A stretch of 64,000 nt of DNA from Pyrinomonadaceae bacterium (GTDB lineage: Bacteria > Acidobacteriota > Blastocatellia > Pyrinomonadales > Pyrinomonadaceae). Below are positions 44,954 to 54,326 of the stretch, piece after piece (within the stretch, counting starts at the first letter, position 1; every line of letters begins with the position of its first letter). The notes below the pieces were generated by a model. It worked only from the letters and a program-made list of their open reading frames with translations. It was not told the DNA's origin and did not search any database. The stretch lies in the NCBI GenBank assembly GCA_036277115.1, contig DASUNM010000005.1:90387-154386 (forward strand), read 5' to 3'. Position numbers and translations under genes: made by a program.

Positions 44954-45253
44954 CTAGTCTGCGGTTGGCGCCTCTGCGAGTGATTTGGCGGCTTCGGCGG
45001 CTCGCTCGTAGCTGACTAATCGGCGAATTAGAGCGTTGTATCTGGAGTGCGCTGAGTCAGAATCATCCTTCGCCAACAAATCATAAAGTCGATGCTCTGG
45101 AAGGTGCCATTCGTGCTGAGGAACATCTACGCCAGCTTCCCGTAACCGCCGTGCACCAATCGCGACCAGCAGCGCTTCAATGGTCTCGCAGCCGTCGCGG
45201 AAATCGTTAAGACCTTTCTCGATCAGGTCGGCCCCAGGTAAAGCGTGGTTCAT
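44954..45253 (-). CDS. Small protein of unknown function between nuoN and the glycosyltransferase
   Basis: A 99-residue, mostly helical, acidic protein: GADLIEKGLNDFRDGCETIEALLVAIGARRLREAG, then SDSAHSRYNALIRRLVSYERAAEAAKSL. I recognise no family. It starts 9 bases after the nuoN stop and ends 3 bases before the glycosyltransferase start, so it belongs to the same transcript as both. Confidence 0.6.
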   Translation of the reverse strand: MNHALPGADLIEKGLNDFRDGCETIEALLVAIGARRLREAGVDVPQHEWHLPEHRLYDLLAKDDSDSAHSRYNALIRRLVSYERAAEAAKSLAEAPTAD

Positions 45254-45262
45254 GATTGGAGT

Positions 45263-46840
45263 TTACTCCGATGGCGCAGGAGTAGAAACGACCGGCGCCA
45301 CCGGGGCCGCCGCTGAGGGCATCAGCTTTTGCGCTAACGCGATGAATGGTTGGGGATAGATTCCAATGACCAGAATGCCGACCAGCGCGGCAATAAGGCT
45401 GGCGCGGAGCGCGGGCGACATCGACAACGGTTCATCATCAGCCACACGATCGCCGAGGTACATCACGCGAATAAAGCGGATGTAGTAGAAAAAGGAGACG
45501 ACGATGTTAATGACCGCCCAGCCCGCCAGCCAGTAGTACCAGGTCTTACCTTCAGCATCGCCGCGGCTCAGCAGGCCCCACAGCAGAAAATACTTTCCGA
45601 TGAAGCCGCCGGTACCGGGTAACCCCCCGAGCGACAGCATGAAGATCGCCATCATCGCAGCCATGCCCGGCGCTTTCTGCGCGAGTCCGGTCATGTCGTC
45701 AACGTTGTCGCCGATGATGCCGCGGCGGCGCAGGCTGATGATGATGCCGAACGCGCCCATGTTCATTAGCGTGTACACGAACAGATAAATGAACAGTCCA
45801 ATGTTTCCGTAGGTGTTGTTGGCGACGATTCCCAGCAGCAAATAGCCGGCGTTCGAAATCGAAGAGTACGCCAGCAGCCGTTTGGAATTCTCCTGCGTGA
45901 TCGCGGCCCAGTTCCCCACGACGATTGTCAGCGCGGCGACAATTCCGAGCAGCGGCGCCCAATCGATCTGCATCGGCGCGAGGGCGACAAAGAATATGCG
46001 CGCGAACAAAGCGAAGCTCGCGGCTTTCGATCCGGTTGAGAGGAATGCGGTCACCGACGTCGGCGCGCCTTCGTAAGCGTCGGGCGCCCACATGTGAAAC
46101 GGCACGGCGGCGATTTTAAAAAACAGACCAGCCGCGAGGGCAATCATGCCGAGCAAAAGCAAAGGCCGAAGCTCAGGGCTCGCGCCCGCCAGATTCCTGC
46201 CAATGTCACCGAGATTCGTTGAGCCCGCCACGCCATAAATCAGCGACATGCCGTACAGGAGAATTCCGGAAGAGAAAGCGCCAAGCAGAAAGTACTTCAT
46301 GCCGGCTTCGTTCGAACGGCGTTGCCGCTTCGTGAAGGCGACGAGCACGTAAAACGTCAGGGCCATCAGCTCGAGCGCGATGTAGAGCGAAATCAGATCG
46401 TAACCACTGCCGAGGAACAACATCCCGACCGTGGCAAACAGAACCAGGGCGTAATACTCGCCGTGCTGCTCGCGTTCGAGATCGAGAAACCGGATCGAGA
46501 TGGCGATCGCGAGCGCGGCCGCAATTAAAAATATTCCTTTGAAGAGCAGCGCAAACCCGTCGATGCGCACCATTCCCCAGAAACCGTCCGTCGGCGTCAG
46601 GGCGTTTAGGTTTCCAAATCTAAAAGTGCCGCCAATGGTGTAGTAGAGCGCGCCGAGTGAAACCAACGCGAGCGCAATTCCTACGAGTGAGAAGTACGCC
46701 GTCCATTTGCTGAGCCGGTAAGGAAGCACCACTTCCATCACCAGCACCACGCACGCGACCACGGTGAGGATCAGCTCCGGCGCGATCAGTTGCAGATCGC
46801 GCACGTTGAATAGGGACGTTGTTTGAAAAAGAAAAGTCAT
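45263..46840 (-). CDS. nuoN: NADH-quinone oxidoreductase subunit N
   Basis: A 525-residue antiporter-like membrane subunit of complex I (proton pumping arm). Motifs: LELMALTFYVLVAFTKRQRRSNEAGMKYFLLGAFSSGILLYG, PFHMWAPDAYEGAPTSVTAFLSTGSKAA with the conserved Lys, and LSLGGLPGTGGFIGKYFLL. It ends with a short Ala/Pro tail. Last of the nuo block and followed by accessory genes. A palindromic element lies in the 155-base gap to nuoM. Confidence 0.95.
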   Translation of the reverse strand: MTFLFQTTSLFNVRDLQLIAPELILTVVACVVLVMEVVLPYRLSKWTAYFSLVGIALALVSLGALYYTIGGTFRFGNLNALTPTDGFWGMVRIDGFALLFKGIFLIAAALAIAISIRFLDLEREQHGEYYALVLFATVGMLFLGSGYDLISLYIALELMALTFYVLVAFTKRQRRSNEAGMKYFLLGAFSSGILLYGMSLIYGVAGSTNLGDIGRNLAGASPELRPLLLLGMIALAAGLFFKIAAVPFHMWAPDAYEGAPTSVTAFLSTGSKAASFALFARIFFVALAPMQIDWAPLLGIVAALTIVVGNWAAITQENSKRLLAYSSISNAGYLLLGIVANNTYGNIGLFIYLFVYTLMNMGAFGIIISLRRRGIIGDNVDDMTGLAQKAPGMAAMMAIFMLSLGGLPGTGGFIGKYFLLWGLLSRGDAEGKTWYYWLAGWAVINIVVSFFYYIRFIRVMYLGDRVADDEPLSMSPALRASLIAALVGILVIGIYPQPFIALAQKLMPSAAAPVAPVVSTPAPSE

Positions 46841-46864
46841 TAAGTTAACGAACCGAGCCTTCTA

Positions 46865-46980
46865 ATTCACACCGCGGCTTTAGCCCGGTGCCAAGGATGC
46901 TCTGACGATCCCTGGAAACCGTTTAAACGGTTTCCCATTCCAATCGCTCCACAATCACCGCGCTGAAGCGCGGTGTGAAT
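46865..46980. repeat. Composite palindromic element between nuoN and nuoM
   Basis: attcacaccgcg and cgcggtgtgaat form 12-bp perfect end repeats (46865-46876 with 46969-46980). In the centre a 22-bp perfect palindrome lies at 46914-46935 with core gtttaaac. This looks like a small non-autonomous palindromic (REP/MITE-like) element. Confidence 0.65.
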
Positions 46981-46995
46981 AAGAGTTCATCACGT

Positions 46996-48690
46996 TCATT
47001 TGTGTGGCTGCGGCTCAACCTGCACCGTCCGCGGCGTTGGCTCACCGGGAATCTTGTAATCCGGCTTGATCTGTTTGACCACAGCGTTCACCGGCTTTTC
47101 GATATAGCGAATGAACGGAGACGGATAGATGCCAATCCACAGTGACATCAGAACCAATGGCATCATGTAAGCCCATTCGCGACCGCTCAGATCCGGCAGC
47201 AGCTTGTTCTTTTCGTTCGTTACTTCACCAAAGAACATCCGCTGATACAGCCAGAGCATGTAACCCGCATTCAGGATGATTCCGAGTGCGGCCCAGCCGG
47301 CCCACCACGGACTCGCTTCGAATGCGCCTCTTAATGCCAGAAACTCAGAAATGAACACGGCCAGCAGCGGCAGACCAATCGCGGTCATCGTCATCACTAA
47401 GAATATCGCTGAGTATGCCGGCATGATGTGCGACAGGCCGCCGAACTCAGCCACATTGCGCGTGTGCCGCCGTTCGTAAATGATGCCGACCAGCAGGAAC
47501 AAGGCGCCGGAGTAGATGCCGTGATTGATCATCTGCATCACCCCGCCGTTGATGCCATTTGGATTTAGTGAGAAGAGTCCCAGCATCACAATGCCCATCG
47601 ATGAAACAGATGAATATGCGACCAGCTTCTTCACATCACCGTCTTTCTTCACCACGAAATACATCGCGGCCAGCGCGCCGTAGATGATCGAGACGATCGC
47701 CAGAAAAACCATCACGCTGCGCACGCCGAAACGGCCGAAGTAAGCTTCGTCCATCGAGGCTTTGGGAAACATCGGCAAATTGAAGCGATAGAAACCGTAT
47801 GTGCCAAGCTTCAGCAGCACGCCGGCGAGAATGACGGAACCCGCGGTGGGCGCTTCGACGTGCGCGTCAGGCAGCCAGGTGTGAAACGGCCACATGGGAA
47901 CTTTGATCGCGAATCCCAACGCGAACGTGAAGAACAGAAGCACCTGCAAAGTTCCCATCGGCATGACTGAACCGATCGCCTGCAGGTAGAGAATGTTGAA
48001 AGTCCCGGTGCCGTGTATGGCGGCCTGTTGCAAAGTGTTCGCGACTAACCCGGCTGCCTCCGGATTTCCCGCCAGCAGATTCATCGTCGCCGGCGCGATT
48101 TGCGAGGTCAGTGCCGTGTCCTGCGTCAGGAAATACATCTTCAAAACGCCCAGCAGCATCACGACCGAGCCGACCAGGGTGTAGAGAAAGAACTTGATCG
48201 CCGCGTACAGCCGGTTCTCTCCACCCCAGATTCCGATCAGGAAATACATCGGGACGAGACCGACTTCGAAGAACAAGTAGAAGAGAAACAGATCAAGCGA
48301 AGTGAAAACGCCCAGGACCATCGTCTGCAAGACAAGCAGCAGAATGTAGTATTCCTTTTCGCGCTTGGCGATGTAGTTCCATGACGACAATGCTGCCAGC
48401 ACGCCGAGAAAAGTCGTCAGCACAATCAACAAGACGGACACACCGTCAATGCCCATCTGGTAACGCGCGCCAATGATCGGGATCCATTGGTGGTCTTCGA
48501 GGAACTGAAATCCACCTACGCCGCGGTTGTATGTGAGCAACCAAAGCGAAACGATGAAATCGAATACCAGCCAACCGGTCGCGAACTTCTTGATCAGATC
48601 GCTGCGATCTTTTTTGATCAAGACGAGAATCAAAAGTCCGCCGAGCGCCGGCAACCAGACAATGATGGAGAGAATATTGTTCTTGATCAC
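46996..48690 (-). CDS. nuoM: NADH-quinone oxidoreductase subunit M
   Basis: A 564-residue antiporter-like subunit of complex I. Marks: PFHTWLPDAHVEAPTAGSVILAGVLLKLGTYGFYRF with conserved Lys residues, YSSVSSMGIVMLGL and the C-terminal region FGEVTNEKNK. A His/Lys-rich short C-terminus is normal variation. Separated from nuoL by a long inverted repeat (48713-48802). Confidence 0.95.
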   Translation of the reverse strand: MIKNNILSIIVWLPALGGLLILVLIKKDRSDLIKKFATGWLVFDFIVSLWLLTYNRGVGGFQFLEDHQWIPIIGARYQMGIDGVSVLLIVLTTFLGVLAALSSWNYIAKREKEYYILLLVLQTMVLGVFTSLDLFLFYLFFEVGLVPMYFLIGIWGGENRLYAAIKFFLYTLVGSVVMLLGVLKMYFLTQDTALTSQIAPATMNLLAGNPEAAGLVANTLQQAAIHGTGTFNILYLQAIGSVMPMGTLQVLLFFTFALGFAIKVPMWPFHTWLPDAHVEAPTAGSVILAGVLLKLGTYGFYRFNLPMFPKASMDEAYFGRFGVRSVMVFLAIVSIIYGALAAMYFVVKKDGDVKKLVAYSSVSSMGIVMLGLFSLNPNGINGGVMQMINHGIYSGALFLLVGIIYERRHTRNVAEFGGLSHIMPAYSAIFLVMTMTAIGLPLLAVFISEFLALRGAFEASPWWAGWAALGIILNAGYMLWLYQRMFFGEVTNEKNKLLPDLSGREWAYMMPLVLMSLWIGIYPSPFIRYIEKPVNAVVKQIKPDYKIPGEPTPRTVQVEPQPHK

Positions 48691-48712
48691 GTTATCCCTC
48701 GTGAATATCTTT

Positions 48713-48802
48713 GTGTCTCTTTGTGTGAACTCTGTGTCTCTGTGGTGAATAGGGTTCAGCGAACGTCAATCACAGAGACACAGAGTTCACACAGAGAGAC
48801 AC
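48713..48802. repeat. 32-bp inverted repeat (gtgtctct family) between nuoM and nuoL
   Basis: Arms 48713-48744 and 48771-48802 match with one mismatch across a 26-base spacer. The sequence is of the type gtgtctctgtgtg, common in intergenic DNA of Acidobacteria and other phyla. As RNA it would fold into a very stable hairpin in the middle of the nuo transcript, possibly shaping mRNA stability. Confidence 0.75.
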
Positions 48803-48811
48803 CGAGAAAAA

Positions 48812-51160
48812 CTAAAACGCCTTAATCAAATAAACACTAACGGCAATCAGCAACCCGATCACCATCACCAAAGCATAGTTTTGGATAAAACCAGTCTGCG
48901 CTGCGCGCACAATCGGCGACATCAGGCGGACCACGAAATTCGCGATCGCGTTGACCATGCCATCAACGAAATATTTATCAGTGCCGCCGGTAATCCGGCT
49001 CGTCAAACGCGTTACTCCGGCCAGGCCGTTCACGACTCCATCGACGACTTTCGAATCGAACGTATAGACCGCGCGCGCCAGATCCATCGTGCGCCGCGTC
49101 ACAGTCAGGCCGAAAAACTCATCGATCCAGTACTTGTTGTAGCTGGCCACATACAAAGGCCTGAGTCGCTTCGCCCAGACGTCAGCCAGGCCGGGCTTCT
49201 TGAGGTAAAACAAAACACCCAGGGCGATGCCGACGCCGGCGACGATCAATGAAATAAGGATGAAGACCCACTCGGCGGCCGTGTGACTGCCGACTACTTT
49301 TTCGACTGAATGAGCGAGATTGAATCCCGGATGCGCAACTTCCGCATGCGCGTCTGCAGCGGGTTTAGTCTCTCCGTGATCAGCAGCAGCCGCTGTTTCC
49401 GGCTTTGCTTGAGCGGGCGTTTCCGCATGCTCATCGCCGAATGAATGTGTCGCCGGATTCCAGATGATGGGATTCATCCAGTTGACGATGTTCAGCCTCC
49501 CACCGACATGTTTGCCACCGGTGAACGCGGTGCTGATGCCGACGAATCCACCGACGGTCGCGAGAATCGCCAGGACGACTAACGGCACCCACATCGATTT
49601 TGGAGACTCGTGCGGAACATGCGCGTGATGATCGCCATGGTGCTCGCCGTGTCCCCCGGTCTCGGCGTCTCCGTGTCCTCTGTACTTGCCCCAGAACGTC
49701 ATCGCCACCAGACGCGTCATGTAAAACGCGGTGCAGGTCGCGGCGATGGTGCCGACAATCCACAGCAGCCAACCGATCGGCACGACGTCCGTCGAAGCCG
49801 TCTTCCAAAGAATCTCATCTTTCGACCAGAAACCGCTGAACGGAATGATGCCGCAGATCGCCAGCCAGCCGGCGAGAAACGTCAGGTACGTGTACGGCAT
49901 GTACTTCTTCAGGCCGCCCATGTGCCGCATGTCCTGCTCGTGATGCATGCCGTGAATGACTGAGCCCGCGCCGAGGAACATCAGGGCTTTGAAAAAAGCA
50001 TGCGTCATCACGTGGAAGATGCCGATCACAAACGCGCCGACACCGCAGGCGAGGAACATGAAGCCGAGCTGCGAGACGGTCGAGTAAGCGAGAACCTTCT
50101 TGATATCGTTTTGCGTGATGCCGATCGTCGCGGCGAAGATTGCGGTGAACGCGCCGATGATTGCGACCACCAGCATCATCGTCTGCGAGTGCTGAAAGAT
50201 GACGTTCGTGCGCGTCAGCATGTACAAGCCCGCCGTCACCATCGTCGCCGCGTGAATCAGCGCCGACACCGGTGTCGGGCCCGCCATGGCATCAGGCAGC
50301 CAAACATGCAGAGGAAACTGCGCAGACTTGCCGCACGCGCCAATCATCAGGCCCAAGGCAATCCAGGACATCAGCCCCCAATGCCCGAGCGTTTCAACCG
50401 GATAACCCGCGGCTCTTTGAATAACGTCCGTGTATTGCGCGCTGCCAAACGTGGCGATGATGCCGAAGATAGCCAGGATAAAACCAAAGTCGCCGATGCG
50501 ATTCGTGATGAATGCTTTTCGCGAAGCATTCGCCGCTTCTTCGCGATTGAAGTAGTAACCGATCAGCAGATACGAGCAGAGACCCACGCCCTCCCAGCCG
50601 ACGAACATCATCACGAAGTTCGAGCCCATCACCAGCACGAGCATCGAAAACATGAACAGGCCCATGTAAGCAAAGAACCGGTAGAATCCCGGGTCTCCGT
50701 GCATGTAACCGGTCGCGAAAACGAAGATGCATAAGCCGACGCCGGTCACAATCAGCATGAAAACTGCTGACAAAGGATCGAGCTGGTAACTCCACTCAAT
50801 GTTGAGTAATGAACCTGAGCTTTCGGTCTGAGGTTGAACCGGCGCTGTAGTCGATTCGCCGTGAGTTTCGGCAGCGGCCGCTGGTGCCGAGTGCTGCTGT
50901 CCGAGGCTTTGACGAACAGCTCCTCCGTTAATCCAAGTGAAGCTAGTTTGCGTAGTGACGTAAGGATTCGGCCAGAGCGCATTCCCGCTAAACCCATACG
51001 AGTACACGGCTGCGACTGTGATCAAAAATGAGAGCGCAATCGAGCCGACGGCAATTCCGCCGATCAGCTTTTCCGGAAACCGAAACCTACGGCCGAAGAG
51101 GCCGTTGATGGCGGCGCCGATAAGCGGTAGCAGCGGAACTAGCCAGATGTATTTATGCAT
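48812..51160 (-). CDS. nuoL: NADH-quinone oxidoreductase subunit L (long form)
   Basis: A 782-residue subunit of the complex I proton arm; usual length is 610-650. Motifs: EGVGLCSYLLIGYYF, PLHVWLPDAMAGPTPVSALIHAATMVTAGLYML and MTHAFFKALMFLGAGSVIHGMHHEQDMR. Extra polar stretches explain the excess: Ala/Glu/Pro-rich at about 91-115, His/Gly-rich at about 490-520 (HGEHHGDHHAH), and Ala/Glu/His-rich at about 574-612. They sit in loops, so function is likely intact. Confidence 0.95.
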   Translation of the reverse strand: MHKYIWLVPLLPLIGAAINGLFGRRFRFPEKLIGGIAVGSIALSFLITVAAVYSYGFSGNALWPNPYVTTQTSFTWINGGAVRQSLGQQHSAPAAAAETHGESTTAPVQPQTESSGSLLNIEWSYQLDPLSAVFMLIVTGVGLCIFVFATGYMHGDPGFYRFFAYMGLFMFSMLVLVMGSNFVMMFVGWEGVGLCSYLLIGYYFNREEAANASRKAFITNRIGDFGFILAIFGIIATFGSAQYTDVIQRAAGYPVETLGHWGLMSWIALGLMIGACGKSAQFPLHVWLPDAMAGPTPVSALIHAATMVTAGLYMLTRTNVIFQHSQTMMLVVAIIGAFTAIFAATIGITQNDIKKVLAYSTVSQLGFMFLACGVGAFVIGIFHVMTHAFFKALMFLGAGSVIHGMHHEQDMRHMGGLKKYMPYTYLTFLAGWLAICGIIPFSGFWSKDEILWKTASTDVVPIGWLLWIVGTIAATCTAFYMTRLVAMTFWGKYRGHGDAETGGHGEHHGDHHAHVPHESPKSMWVPLVVLAILATVGGFVGISTAFTGGKHVGGRLNIVNWMNPIIWNPATHSFGDEHAETPAQAKPETAAAADHGETKPAADAHAEVAHPGFNLAHSVEKVVGSHTAAEWVFILISLIVAGVGIALGVLFYLKKPGLADVWAKRLRPLYVASYNKYWIDEFFGLTVTRRTMDLARAVYTFDSKVVDGVVNGLAGVTRLTSRITGGTDKYFVDGMVNAIANFVVRLMSPIVRAAQTGFIQNYALVMVIGLLIAVSVYLIKAF

Positions 51161-51191
51161 GAAGGCTTAACTATCTTATTGGTCGCATTCG

Positions 51192-51596
51192 TCACCACTT
51201 CATCAAATCAATCTCATCAACCCAGATCGTTTCGCGATTGCGATAGAGCGCGATCACGATACCGAGTCCGATCGCTGCTTCGGCCGCGGCCACGACGATG
51301 ACGAAAACCGTGAACACTTGTCCGGAAAGCGGGTTCGCGCCGCCGGTGTCTGCCAGGTAACGCGAGAAAGCGATGAAGTTCAGATTCGCGGCGTTCAGAA
51401 TCAGCTCGATCGACATGAAGATGACGATGATGTTGCGCCGCACGAGCACGCCGGCCACGCCGATGATGAAAAGGATCGCGCCAATGACGAGAAACTTTGA
51501 CAGGTCCGGATGCTTGATGCTTTCCATTGCTGCCGACATGCGACTGTCGGATGCAGCCTGCAAAAACAGCGCGAGTATCGAAGCGAACGCGACCAT
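51192..51596 (-). CDS. nuoK: NADH-quinone oxidoreductase subunit K
   Basis: A small membrane subunit with [46 protein letters not shown], including the conserved Glu in SIEL, and [17 protein letters not shown]. The frame from 51596 gives 134 residues, about 30 longer than usual; ATGs at 51539 or 51527 give the normal length, so the true start may be there. The extra N-terminus ([13 protein letters not shown]) is hydrophobic and lies right after nuoJ. Confidence 0.9.
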   Translation of the reverse strand: MVAFASILALFLQAASDSRMSAAMESIKHPDLSKFLVIGAILFIIGVAGVLVRRNIIVIFMSIELILNAANLNFIAFSRYLADTGGANPLSGQVFTVFVIVVAAAEAAIGLGIVIALYRNRETIWVDEIDLMKW

Positions 51597-51599
51597 GCG

Positions 51600-52268
51600 T
51601 TAACTCGTCGCCTCCGGTTCTGAAGATTTGGCCCGGCCCACGACCTCGGGATCAACATCATCGGCGGCAACTTCCTGTTTCAACGTACGCGCCAGCATTA
51701 CTGAGCCAATAATGGCGACCAGCAACAGCACGCTCGCAATCTCAAACGGCAAGGCTGCGTAGGTGTACAGGTTTCGGCCGACGCCTTCAGTGTCTGCGCT
51801 TATTTGACTGACTCCGGTGGCGCCGGACTGAAGGTTTTGCTGTTGGGTTTGCCGGGTTTCCGCAGACTGTTCCAGTTTCGCGGAGTCTCGTTTTTGTAAA
51901 CCCAGGTAGCCGCGGTTGATTGCAAACAGCAATCCCATGACAAGCAGCACCGAGAAGATGAGCGCCGCGGCAACCTGCGGCGGCTTATTAAAGATTGCCG
52001 CCGTGCCCCGCTCTTCCGCGCCGACGTTGACCAGCATGATGACGAACAGGAACAGCACCATCACACCGCCGACGTAAACCAGAATCTGCACCCCGGCGAT
52101 GAACTCCGCGCCGAGCAGGATGAAGAGTGCCGCGATCGAAACAAGCGAGGAGATTAGGAAGAGCGCAGAATGCACCGCGTTGCGCGCCATGACGGTCAAC
52201 AGCCCCGCCAGAATCGCACCGATCGCGAAGATCCAGAAAAAGACGCTTTCCCAACCAGAAAGAACCAT
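51600..52268 (-). CDS. nuoJ: NADH-quinone oxidoreductase subunit J
   Basis: A 222-residue membrane subunit: WIFAIGAILAGLLTVMARNAVHSALFLISSLVSIAALFILLGAEFIAGVQILVYVGGVMVLFLFVIMLVN cut across is the NuoJ family core, including AEFIAGVQILVYVGGVMVLF. A longer polar insert (about 120-160, QTQQQNLQSG) precedes the last helix. Next to nuoK with a 3-base gap. Confidence 0.92.
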   Translation of the reverse strand: MVLSGWESVFFWIFAIGAILAGLLTVMARNAVHSALFLISSLVSIAALFILLGAEFIAGVQILVYVGGVMVLFLFVIMLVNVGAEERGTAAIFNKPPQVAAALIFSVLLVMGLLFAINRGYLGLQKRDSAKLEQSAETRQTQQQNLQSGATGVSQISADTEGVGRNLYTYAALPFEIASVLLLVAIIGSVMLARTLKQEVAADDVDPEVVGRAKSSEPEATS

Positions 52269-52356
52269 ATGATTTCGGATTCCGAATTGCGGATTGCGAA
52301 TTTGACCCGTCGCCTATTTTGAATTTCGAAATCCGCAATTCGAAATTCGAAATTCC
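52269..52356. repeat. ttcgaaatt/aattcgaa repeat cluster between nuoJ and nuoI
   Basis: The 88-base gap is largely made of overlapping, mutually complementary units of the type ttcgaaattcgaaatt and gattgcgaattt, giving an imperfect long hairpin. Similar in kind, though not in sequence, to the elements in the other nuo gaps. Confidence 0.5.
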
Positions 52357-52890
52357 TCAGGACTCGTATTTAACCGTCTCTCTGCCCTGTTCCAGCATCT
52401 CGCGATTCCAAACGAAACCCGCCCGCGAATAGGTAGCGAGTTCAAAATCCTGTGTCAGCTCAAGACAGTATGTCGGACAGGCTTCCTGACAGAGGGCGCA
52501 GAACATGCAACGCGATGTGTCGAAGATAAATTCGTCGAGAACTTTTTTGCGACGCGGTTTGCCCGCGACAGTGATCTCGACGTCCATCGCCAGCACGTCG
52601 ATGCAGTCCTCGGGACACGCGAGCGCGCACAGGTTGCAGGCAATGCAGAGCGTGTCGTGCGTCTCCGGATCCATGTTCAGCCGCGGCGCGCCATGAAAGC
52701 GCGGCGCCACATCCGGACGTACCTTCGGATACTGCTCAGTGTAAATTCCCTTCCCGGCAACCGAGTCCCGCGAAGTCAGCGCACCGATATTGAAGCCGAG
52801 CGTCATGGCCAGTCCTTTTATCAGATCGACCATGAAGAAGCGTTTCAGCTTCTGAATTAACGTCGGTTTGGGAACAGGAACTAGTGGCAT
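52357..52890 (-). CDS. nuoI: NADH-quinone oxidoreductase subunit I
   Basis: A 177-residue ferredoxin-like subunit with two [4Fe-4S] motifs: CIACNLCALACPEDCI and CMFCALCQEACPTYCLEL, carrying electrons from the peripheral arm to the quinone site. N-terminal basic/hydrophobic stretch (LIKGLAMTLGFNIGA) docks it to the membrane arm. Length is usual. Confidence 0.95.
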   Translation of the reverse strand: MPLVPVPKPTLIQKLKRFFMVDLIKGLAMTLGFNIGALTSRDSVAGKGIYTEQYPKVRPDVAPRFHGAPRLNMDPETHDTLCIACNLCALACPEDCIDVLAMDVEITVAGKPRRKKVLDEFIFDTSRCMFCALCQEACPTYCLELTQDFELATYSRAGFVWNREMLEQGRETVKYES

Positions 52891-52903
52891 TGCTTAAATC
52901 TCA

Positions 52904-52999
52904 GATCTCAGATTTGAGATCAAAACCCTATCAATTTGTTTTAGAGTCGGGCTACCGCCCGACTTCTTTGCTACGCGAAATGGCGGGCAGTAGCCCGCC
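52904..52999. repeat. Three short palindromes between nuoI and nuoH
   Basis: gatctca/tgagatc (52904-52921), gtcgggctaccgcccgac (52946-52963) and ggcgggcagtagcccgcc (52982-52999). The last is the same unit as at 41620, flanks included. The middle one is a variant of the same family. Confidence 0.65.
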
Positions 53000-53000
53000 T

Positions 53001-54326
53001 CTAAACGGATTCAGGGCTACTCACCGGCACAACCGCCGGCTTCCCCTTGGGCAGATCAACCAGACGAATCTGCCGCCGCTGCTTCTTCAGATTAAAATCG
53101 CGCGACCGCCTATTTATTAATGACAGGATGCCGGCCGTCAACAAGAGATTCACGATACCGAATCCAATCGCGATGGCTTTGCCGGTCCCGGTCAAGCCCA
53201 GTCCCCTGTCCAGGGAATCGATCGTATTCATCCCACGATAGCCGTCCAGGCCCTGAATGACGCCTACCCCAAGTGCGGTCCCTACAATATTGATGAGCGC
53301 GGCGGGGATCATCCACTTCCAGCCAATATCCATCAACTGATCGTAGCGAAAGCGCGGTAGCGTCCAACGCAGCCAAAAATAGCCGTAGAGCAGAATTCCC
53401 ATTTTCGCGAGGAACACGATCACGCTGATCGCGACGTAGGCGTTGTGATAACCCTTCGCTTCGGTCAAGCCATACACGAACGGAAAGTACCAGCCGCCGA
53501 GATACAGCGTCGTTGCGACGGCCGTGACCACGACCATCGCCGCGTACTCAGCCATGAAGAAGAGCGACCAGCGAAAGCCTGAGTACTCAGTGTGAAAGCC
53601 GGCGACCAGTTCCGATTCGGCTTCCGGCAAATCAAACGGCGCGCGATTGTTTTCGGCGATGCCGGCGATCAGGAAGATTACAAAACCAACCGGCTGATAA
53701 AGCACGAACCACATCGAATCGGACCCCTGCGCGCTAACGATGCCCGACAATGACAACGTGCGCGCGAACATCAACGCGCCGATAATCGCCATCCCCATCG
53801 AAACTTCGTACGAGACCATCTGCGCACTCGAACGCAATGCCCCCATCAGCGCGTACTTCGAATTGGATGACCAGCCCGCCAGAATCAGAGCCAGCACGCC
53901 GACGCTGGAAACCGCCAGCACGAACAGCACGCCGATGTTGACGTCTGTGATCACGGCCCAATCAGGCCCGAACGGCACGACGGCCATCACCACGAAGGCG
54001 GCTACGACCGCAATGTAAGGCGCAATGAAAAAGACCCAACGGTCGGCGTTTCCGGGAACGAAATCTTCTTTCGTCAGCAGTTTCAAGCCGTCAGCGATCG
54101 GTTGCAGCAAGCCCCACGGGCCGACGCGCATCGGACCAAGGCGCGCTTGCATGAACGCCGAAATTTTTCTTTCCAGATACGTCGCGTAGGCCACCCAGCC
54201 GGTGGTGATCGTCACCACCAGGCCAATCTGCAAGAACGGCCAGACAACGTAGTTCACCGTCTGCTCGCTGAAAAATTTCAGGAGCAGGCTGTCGATGAAT
54301 GTCGGTGCTGCGAAAAGAAAAATCAT
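53001..54326 (-). CDS. nuoH: NADH-quinone oxidoreductase subunit H
   Basis: A 441-residue membrane subunit forming the quinone site: YLERKISAFMQARLGPMRVGPWGLLQPIADGLKLLTKEDFVP, IAENNRAPFDLPEAESELVAGFHTEYSG and WRWTLPRFRYDQLM-type pieces are classical. A C-terminal extension of about 50 residues, basic (RRSRDFNLKKQRRQIR), exceeds the usual length. The start is directly adjacent to the nuoD stop. Confidence 0.95.
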   Translation of the reverse strand: MIFLFAAPTFIDSLLLKFFSEQTVNYVVWPFLQIGLVVTITTGWVAYATYLERKISAFMQARLGPMRVGPWGLLQPIADGLKLLTKEDFVPGNADRWVFFIAPYIAVVAAFVVMAVVPFGPDWAVITDVNIGVLFVLAVSSVGVLALILAGWSSNSKYALMGALRSSAQMVSYEVSMGMAIIGALMFARTLSLSGIVSAQGSDSMWFVLYQPVGFVIFLIAGIAENNRAPFDLPEAESELVAGFHTEYSGFRWSLFFMAEYAAMVVVTAVATTLYLGGWYFPFVYGLTEAKGYHNAYVAISVIVFLAKMGILLYGYFWLRWTLPRFRYDQLMDIGWKWMIPAALINIVGTALGVGVIQGLDGYRGMNTIDSLDRGLGLTGTGKAIAIGFGIVNLLLTAGILSLINRRSRDFNLKKQRRQIRLVDLPKGKPAVVPVSSPESV

